This document shows positions 59,339-64,000 of a stretch of 64,000 bases of DNA, piece after piece. The stretch is from PALSA-1316 sp964499365 (lineage in GTDB: Bacteria > Nitrospirota > Thermodesulfovibrionia > Thermodesulfovibrionales > UBA6898). The translations under genes were made by a program, and so were the position numbers. The notes beneath the pieces were generated by a model. It ran no database searches, was not told the origin of the DNA, and worked only from the letters and a program-made list of their open reading frames with translations. The stretch lies in contig CAZCKU010000010.1 of assembly GCA_964499365.1 (NCBI GenBank), positions 112,658-176,657 of the forward strand. Direction: 5' to 3'. Within the stretch, counting starts at the first letter, position 1. The number at the start of each line of letters is the position of its first letter.

Positions 59339-60214
59339 TCAAACACTTTTATTCCGGTCTGCTATAAACACTTCCAGCCTATAATTTGAACTGTGTTTCT
59401 GTGCGAAAAAAAGGCGAATAGCTGGAAGGTTAGCGCGTTGTCTCTCATCCAATATTGACTGAATAATTGCATGTCCATTGCGAGTTATTCGGCAACCGAT
59501 AATAAGTCCAACCAGAGCCCGTGGATCAAATTGCAGATAAGTATGTGCAAGACCGACAAGGACTATTCTTTGCTCTTTCTCATACGACCATCCCTCGTAT
59601 TTGCGTAGTAATGCATTTGAAAGTGACTCTTGAAAGTCTTTTATCCAGTTAATCTCTGGATATTCAGATGAATACTCAACAGGAGTAGCTTGATAAAGAG
59701 TCTTATAATCCTGTGCCCTTTCGAATTGAAGGCAAACTCCCGTGTGTTCCATAGCGTAATGGCTCCACATCAGAATATCTTTTGCATCTCCGGCGAAAGA
59801 AAATATTCCAGTTTTTTCAATTTGTATTTTATGATGCTTCCTTAATTCCTTCTCTAATTCATCAATCGACATTCGCATGAAGCGTTTTCTTGTTTTTACT
59901 CTTTTAGAATAGGAGAGTCCTCTTCCCCTCATTAAGGCATTAATCCGCCAAAGTTTTTCGTCGGCAGTAGCTTTTGCAACTATCTTGGCCGACATATCAA
60001 ATGGATCATTAAAGTCGTGCGGAGAGCTAAGCCAAAATCTTGATCGGACCAATAGATCGCGAAGCCTATCGATCGAAGTTGGACTCGTTGCATCAATTGA
60101 TTTGTATTTGTATAGAAAACGGCTCTGTGGCGGCTGTACTCTGCGTGCAATTTCCATCCGCCGTTCAAAATACGGCAGTGTGTTAAGGTTATTCAGCCAC
60201 TCACCTAAAGTCAT
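59339..60214 (-). CDS. DUF2971 protein, 291 aa
   Basis: Family motifs are present: FLYKYKSI near residue 33, FWLSSPHDFNDPFDM, 'GIFSFAGDAKDILMWSHYAMEHTGVCLQFE' and GWSYEKEQRIVLVG. DUF2971 proteins are frequent in defence islands and mobile elements; their biochemical role is not known. No clear ribosome-binding site is seen before the ATG. It is third in a same-strand set with a membrane protein and a PHP-SMC ATPase. Confidence 0.85.
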   Translation of the reverse strand: MTLGEWLNNLNTLPYFERRMEIARRVQPPQSRFLYKYKSIDATSPTSIDRLRDLLVRSRFWLSSPHDFNDPFDMSAKIVAKATADEKLWRINALMRGRGLSYSKRVKTRKRFMRMSIDELEKELRKHHKIQIEKTGIFSFAGDAKDILMWSHYAMEHTGVCLQFERAQDYKTLYQATPVEYSSEYPEINWIKDFQESLSNALLRKYEGWSYEKEQRIVLVGLAHTYLQFDPRALVGLIIGCRITRNGHAIIQSILDERQRANLPAIRLFFAQKHSSNYRLEVFIADRNKSV

Positions 60215-60332
60215 TTTCTATTAGCTAACCGCCAAACATACCCTGCCGCACAGCAATGTGGAGGGCCTTAAAAATAGACAACGGCGATGCCCGGTCGGTG
60301 TTGATGTTATTGTCATGTTATGCTCTGTCATC

Positions 60333-60749
60333 CTATTCCGAAAATTTTAGAAGATTATTCAGATATTTAACGGCTTCTGTTTTGGGCCAAGGGGCAGGCT
60401 GTGGCATCGGGCTTTCTGTTTGTGTGGTGTGTGCTCTATATTCCTCATGGTCCTGATATTCAGCCCACGCTGTGTCTAGGGAAGGTTGCATCTCTTTGCT
60501 AAGAAAAGGGCGGTAATCAAGCATGGCTTTATGCAAAGAGTTGATATGGGAGGAATCCTTAAAAATATGTTTTCTCGTTCTCATGTCGGCAATTTCCTGG
60601 GTAATAGCGCTTCTGAATTGAAGTCTCTTTTCTTCGATAGTTCTGATCTTACGACGATACAAAATGAGCTGATGGGCGGCGATGATCGTGAAAAGGCTAA
60701 TGACTGCGCCAATGGAGAGGAGCGGATTGTCACTAAATATGGTGTTCAA
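60333..60749 (-). CDS. small membrane-anchored protein, 138 aa
   Basis: One N-terminal membrane helix (SIGAVISLFTIIAAHQLIL) is followed by a charged cytoplasmic region and a Pro-rich stretch. The start is TTG at 60749 with AGGGGAATAA just upstream. Not recognised. It lies between a PHP-SMC ATPase gene and a DUF2971 gene on the same strand. Confidence 0.65.
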   Translation of the reverse strand: MNTIFSDNPLLSIGAVISLFTIIAAHQLILYRRKIRTIEEKRLQFRSAITQEIADMRTRKHIFKDSSHINSLHKAMLDYRPFLSKEMQPSLDTAWAEYQDHEEYRAHTTQTESPMPQPAPWPKTEAVKYLNNLLKFSE

Positions 60750-60805
60750 TTATTCCCCTAATTGCTACGAGACCCGTCAATGGGTGACCCTTTTGTTCGT
60801 TCTTT

Positions 60806-63484
60806 CTATATTCCATACTTCTTTTGTCTAACAAGTAATGCCGCTTCCCCACCATCAAGTACTCCAAGAACCGATTCCTTCACAAGACTTTTTTTCCATG
60901 CTAAGAATCCAGCTGCGGGGAACTCAGCATGTGCACCATCAGAGTCGAGATGAACAATGAGATCGGCATCGGTTAAAACCACAAGGTTAGCATTGTGCGA
61001 GGTGACTAGATATTGTTGTCCGAGTTTCTTATTCAGCAAATCCGGACCAATAGTGTCAGCAATATATCGATTGTCTAAATTATCTTCTGGTTGATCGATC
61101 ACCAAAGGACCTCTAGTATTACGAAGTAGTAATGGGAATACTGCGACGCATCGTTGGCCAGCGGAGAGGCTTTGAATTGGAGCGAAACCCCGCTTGCCAA
61201 CTTCGAGGAAAATATCAACATCATCGTCATCAATAACATCTAAAAGTTCCACAAATTTTGCGTCCATAAGTTGATCTTGAATGGTCCATTTTCCTTGATC
61301 AATATCTAGATTTTGAAGTTTTGCGAACAAGTCGCGAAGCTTCTCGTACCCGTCTTTACCAGAATATGTATCCAAGAAGCCAAAGAATGATGCTCCATCT
61401 GATTGATATCTTCCTTGAAAACGCTCTCGGGCTTCTCTGTTTGAAGATTGTTTAAACTCAAGTCTAATATTAGGTAGCTCTCCATTTAATGCAGTAATAA
61501 GAGCCGTTCTAGTCGCGACGATCTGTTCGCGAAGAGCACAAACACCTTCGCAAAAGGAGTGGAGTTGAGCAGCCAGCACACGTAGTTCACGCAACTGTTC
61601 AACACATGAGCTCTCCACAGAAGGCAATTTTTTTGTTTCTTCTAAAACTAGAATCTGTTTCGAAAGTATTTCGCGATCTTCAGGTGAAAGCGCTTGAACA
61701 GCTGGAGCATAGATGTCTTCCCGGAATTTCTGGAATGTAATACTAAGCAAATTTTTGGCAGTCAGAGTTTCTTCAGAGACCCTCAAAAGCGTACTACCCA
61801 ATGAGTCAATAGATGAGCTTTCTGCTAGATTTGAAGCTTTAGCACATCTTTCTATGTTGTTCAAAGCTTCTTCAAGTTCCCCGAGATATGAATAATCCGG
61901 TGGCGTTGGAATAGTTGTGTCAATTCTGCTGGGTATTATCTCTGTCAGTTGAGAACGACGTGAAGCAATTGATTGAGTTATTACATCAAGTCGCGCCTCT
62001 GCCTTTAAAAACCATTCATATTGATTTTGTAATTGTGACAACTGGCCTTCGGAGAGCCTTTTAAGGGTAGATCGTTTGCGCTGTAGTTCCCAAAGTTCCT
62101 TTAATTCCTTATCCAGCCTGCGTACTTGGCGCTGGATTAAGGGAAATGCATCTCGTGCCTGTGAAATGAAGTCAGTAATTTCTCTATATGCCTGACTGAT
62201 CATTTGGGGATCGCCGGCTCGGTCCAAAATCCCAATTCTCGCAGATGCGTGATCAGCGACCGATTCTATTTCATGCCAACCTAGGATTGATATCGGGAAC
62301 ACTTGTCCGGCTGATGCCATTGTTGAAGTGCTTTCACCAGTTTCGGATGTAATTGTAATTCGGTCACTTGCATCCATTCGTCGTGTGATTAATTGTTGTT
62401 TTCCATCGGCATTACGAACAAGACATTCTACATAGCCACCAGCACCTAAAATGTGTTTCCGATGCTTTTGAACTTCTTCAGTTCGTTCCTTTGGAATTGG
62501 CGTATTCAAAACAAATCGAAGACACTCTAATAATGCGGTTTTCCCAGATCCTTTACTTCCAATGAATGCATTGAGACCCTCATTTAGCATAATCCATACG
62601 TCTTCGATAAAGGAGCCAATGACATGAACACCTACAACTTGAGCATGTGTTGCCTCGGGAGTAGAAAGAGCAATACGGTGAGGAAGAGCTAAAGCTGCCT
62701 TTAGCTCTCCGAAGGTTGTTCTCTCGACCCTTACCCAAGTAGCTCTATTTCGTGTGGTTATCTCATTGTGATGATGAGCATCACTAGAACGAACACATGA
62801 AATACGAGGTATCGGTCGGTTGTCTTGCGTATTGTGGTTACCGTCAAAAAACTTTGCTGTTGCACGCTCACGAACTTCAAGGGCATCAAACATTCCATCT
62901 ACTATAAATGCCAAAAAAGCATCATCATCATAAAGATCGTCAACACTACGAGATATATCAGCAGATTTGCCTTGATGTAGATGGGCCGGGATAAAAATAG
63001 CTCCAGCTTCACGGAAGTGGTTTGCTACATCAACAATGCTTGACCGAAAGCCAGCGGGATAGGCCCCTTCACGATACTGTAGTTTGTCACGAGCTGCGCG
63101 TAGCACATGTCCATATTCGTCCGGATCATCAGGATCTACTGCGACGATACAGTGGAAAAAATAATCCTTTCCTATTTTCTTAAATAATGTGTCCACGATG
63201 ACGTTTATCTCGACCCCTGGGATGAGAGTTACTGCTGGGCAATACTGTTGAAGTTGTGATAATTCAGCTTTTGTTGCAAATGACTCATGTTTTAAAACAA
63301 CTGCGAAACTAACTCTAGCATCCTCAAGTGTTTGACCTAGGCGTGCAAAGGCGTCAGCGCCTCCATATTGATAGTCATGTGACGTTGGAAGGTGAACGTG
63401 GAAGTCTGCTTTGAGCCATTTAGCCCCTGGACCATGGCCTAAAGTTATCAGATTTTTTCGAAATTCAACTATATTCACACGCAC
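60806..63484 (-). CDS. PHP-SMC/ABC ATPase fusion (TrlF-like), 892 aa
   Basis: The N-terminal PHP metallo-phosphoesterase domain has FHVHLP (H29, H31), PGVEI (E92), H111, PAHLH (H168, H170) and SSDAHHH (D235, H237). It is followed by an SMC/RecN-like ATPase: Walker A GSKGSGKT (309-316), a long coiled coil (~430-720), signature LSAGQRC, Walker B LVIDQPEDNLDN and H-loop TSHNAN. This architecture matches TrlF-type proteins seen in defence contexts. A ribosome-binding GAGG fits GTG 63478 better than GTG 63484, so the first two residues may be absent. First gene of the cassette. Confidence 0.85.
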   Translation of the reverse strand: MRVNIVEFRKNLITLGHGPGAKWLKADFHVHLPTSHDYQYGGADAFARLGQTLEDARVSFAVVLKHESFATKAELSQLQQYCPAVTLIPGVEINVIVDTLFKKIGKDYFFHCIVAVDPDDPDEYGHVLRAARDKLQYREGAYPAGFRSSIVDVANHFREAGAIFIPAHLHQGKSADISRSVDDLYDDDAFLAFIVDGMFDALEVRERATAKFFDGNHNTQDNRPIPRISCVRSSDAHHHNEITTRNRATWVRVERTTFGELKAALALPHRIALSTPEATHAQVVGVHVIGSFIEDVWIMLNEGLNAFIGSKGSGKTALLECLRFVLNTPIPKERTEEVQKHRKHILGAGGYVECLVRNADGKQQLITRRMDASDRITITSETGESTSTMASAGQVFPISILGWHEIESVADHASARIGILDRAGDPQMISQAYREITDFISQARDAFPLIQRQVRRLDKELKELWELQRKRSTLKRLSEGQLSQLQNQYEWFLKAEARLDVITQSIASRRSQLTEIIPSRIDTTIPTPPDYSYLGELEEALNNIERCAKASNLAESSSIDSLGSTLLRVSEETLTAKNLLSITFQKFREDIYAPAVQALSPEDREILSKQILVLEETKKLPSVESSCVEQLRELRVLAAQLHSFCEGVCALREQIVATRTALITALNGELPNIRLEFKQSSNREARERFQGRYQSDGASFFGFLDTYSGKDGYEKLRDLFAKLQNLDIDQGKWTIQDQLMDAKFVELLDVIDDDDVDIFLEVGKRGFAPIQSLSAGQRCVAVFPLLLRNTRGPLVIDQPEDNLDNRYIADTIGPDLLNKKLGQQYLVTSHNANLVVLTDADLIVHLDSDGAHAEFPAAGFLAWKKSLVKESVLGVLDGGEAALLVRQKKYGI

Positions 63485-63954
63485 CTCGATATATACTTTT
63501 TTTCAACAATTACTATACTCTGAGGCCTTTCCTGATCCCATGAATGGAATGATAGCATAGACACCGTAACTTTTTGGAAGAAAAAAAGTTGTTAAATCGA
63601 GGGCAATGAACTCCTGTAATAGTAATTCATGATATTACGGACAAAAGCAATTTTAGGGTGATTCGTGGGGATTTTTACAATTGATGGTTTTCGAGACTAA
63701 TCGACAGGGTTTACTAGCATTTACAAACGGGAAGTTCAGGAAGCAACAGAAAAAGTTGCCTGCCCTGCACACATGCCCATTTTCCAGCAGAGTATAGGAT
63801 GAAACTTATCAGGCAGTGCACTTTATCTGAGCGGCTATCAGACCTTTCGGTGTCATCCTGTACTCTTGAGTTTCTTACAACTGCAAAGCACCATGGTATG
63901 CCACTGGAAATCACCATTCTGCATTTTCAAAACATTTTCAAAACCCTCTGTAAC
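63485..63954. other. gene-free stretch at the right edge
   Basis: About 470 A+T-rich bases with no frame that has a start, ribosome-binding site and protein-like composition. It should hold the promoter of the TrlF-like cassette (A+T-rich at 63485-63540). Nothing else is identifiable. Confidence 0.5.
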
Positions 63955-63998
63955 AGCAAAATGATAATGTCCTAACTGAGCAAAATAGAAATGTCCTA
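63955..63998. repeat. tandem 20-base repeats, probable insertion-sequence end
   Basis: AGCAAAATGATAATGTCCTA (63955-63974) and AGCAAAATAGAAATGTCCTA (63979-63998) repeat with a 24-base period and differ at three positions. Repeated AAATGTCCTA-type units are, as I recall, typical of the ends of some integrase-type (DDE) insertion sequences, where they bind transposase. The element would lie beyond the window. Confidence 0.45.
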
Positions 63999-64000
63999 TT

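Noticed and set aside
58038..64000. Right-hand attachment site of the tRNA-Arg element
   Set aside because: No second copy of the tRNA-Arg 3' end was found by reading this stretch; the boundary is left open.

Overview
The window is bacterial chromosome. Most of it is G+C-rich and packed with short-spaced operons. It encodes complete tetrapyrrole steps (HemB, HemH, HemY), a MoeA fused to a periplasmic-binding-like domain, an ASKHA protein of the corrinoid-activator type, a split biotin-dependent carboxylase, many PAS/REC signalling proteins and a YbbR/CdaA/GlmM operon. That mix fits a Gram-negative, probably anaerobic or microaerophilic lineage such as Nitrospirota or Desulfobacterota. This placement is inferred from gene content; there is no rRNA in the window.

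Layout. 1-2.6 kb: the tail of a truncated gene, a terminator, a promoter with a structured leader before an orphan FlgC-like protein, an amphi-Trp protein, a hemerythrin and a CheY-like regulator. 2.7-8.2 kb (minus strand): a TetR-controlled DevBCA-type export operon with a DinG helicase behind it. 8.4-9.5 kb: two envelope lipoproteins. 9.7-17.3 kb: a transketolase/HD/hybrid-kinase operon facing a second hybrid kinase. 17.4-30.3 kb (plus strand): YchF, a PstS-like binding protein, a REC-GGDEF regulator, MoeA-PBP, the ASKHA protein, HemH-HemY, a periplasmic cyclophilin, a YdcH-like protein and IlvD. 30.6-40.5 kb: the two-subunit biotin carboxylase, RpsO-Pnp, an M16 peptidase, a secreted protein, a HesB-like protein and HemB.

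40.6-48.0 kb is an A+T-richer accessory island. A MerR-type regulator under a good promoter heads a same-strand run of genes for a two-lobed aspartic protease-like protein, two unknown small proteins, a DUF429/RNase H-like protein, an RlmJ-like protein that has lost its catalytic motif, a Janus/PHPT1-type phosphohistidine phosphatase homologue, two paralogous TPR proteins and a CPBP membrane protease. I do not recognise this combination as a described system; it is my first candidate for an undescribed one.

48.1-54.2 kb is core again: ComEC, GlmM, YbbR and CdaA on the minus strand, then tRNA-Ser(GCU), a DUF2155 lipoprotein and tRNA-Arg(ACG). The tRNA-Arg is the apparent attachment site of an integrated element. 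Integrase, excisionase-like protein, TraD/HerA-like ATPase, three small (mostly membrane-linked) proteins and a replication-relaxation-like protein form one overlapping operon at 54.2-58.0 kb. To its right, A+T-rich DNA carries small genes, an inverted coding-like repeat and an apparent defence cassette: DUF2971, a small membrane protein and a PHP-SMC ATPase of TrlF type. The last bases look like the edge of an insertion sequence. The far end of the integrated element was not found and probably lies outside the window.

Intergenic repeats are frequent: three copies of a roughly 100-base palindromic element (23.2, 27.2 and 30.4 kb), a 130-base terminal-inverted-repeat element (34.1 kb) and a REP-like element (47.9 kb).
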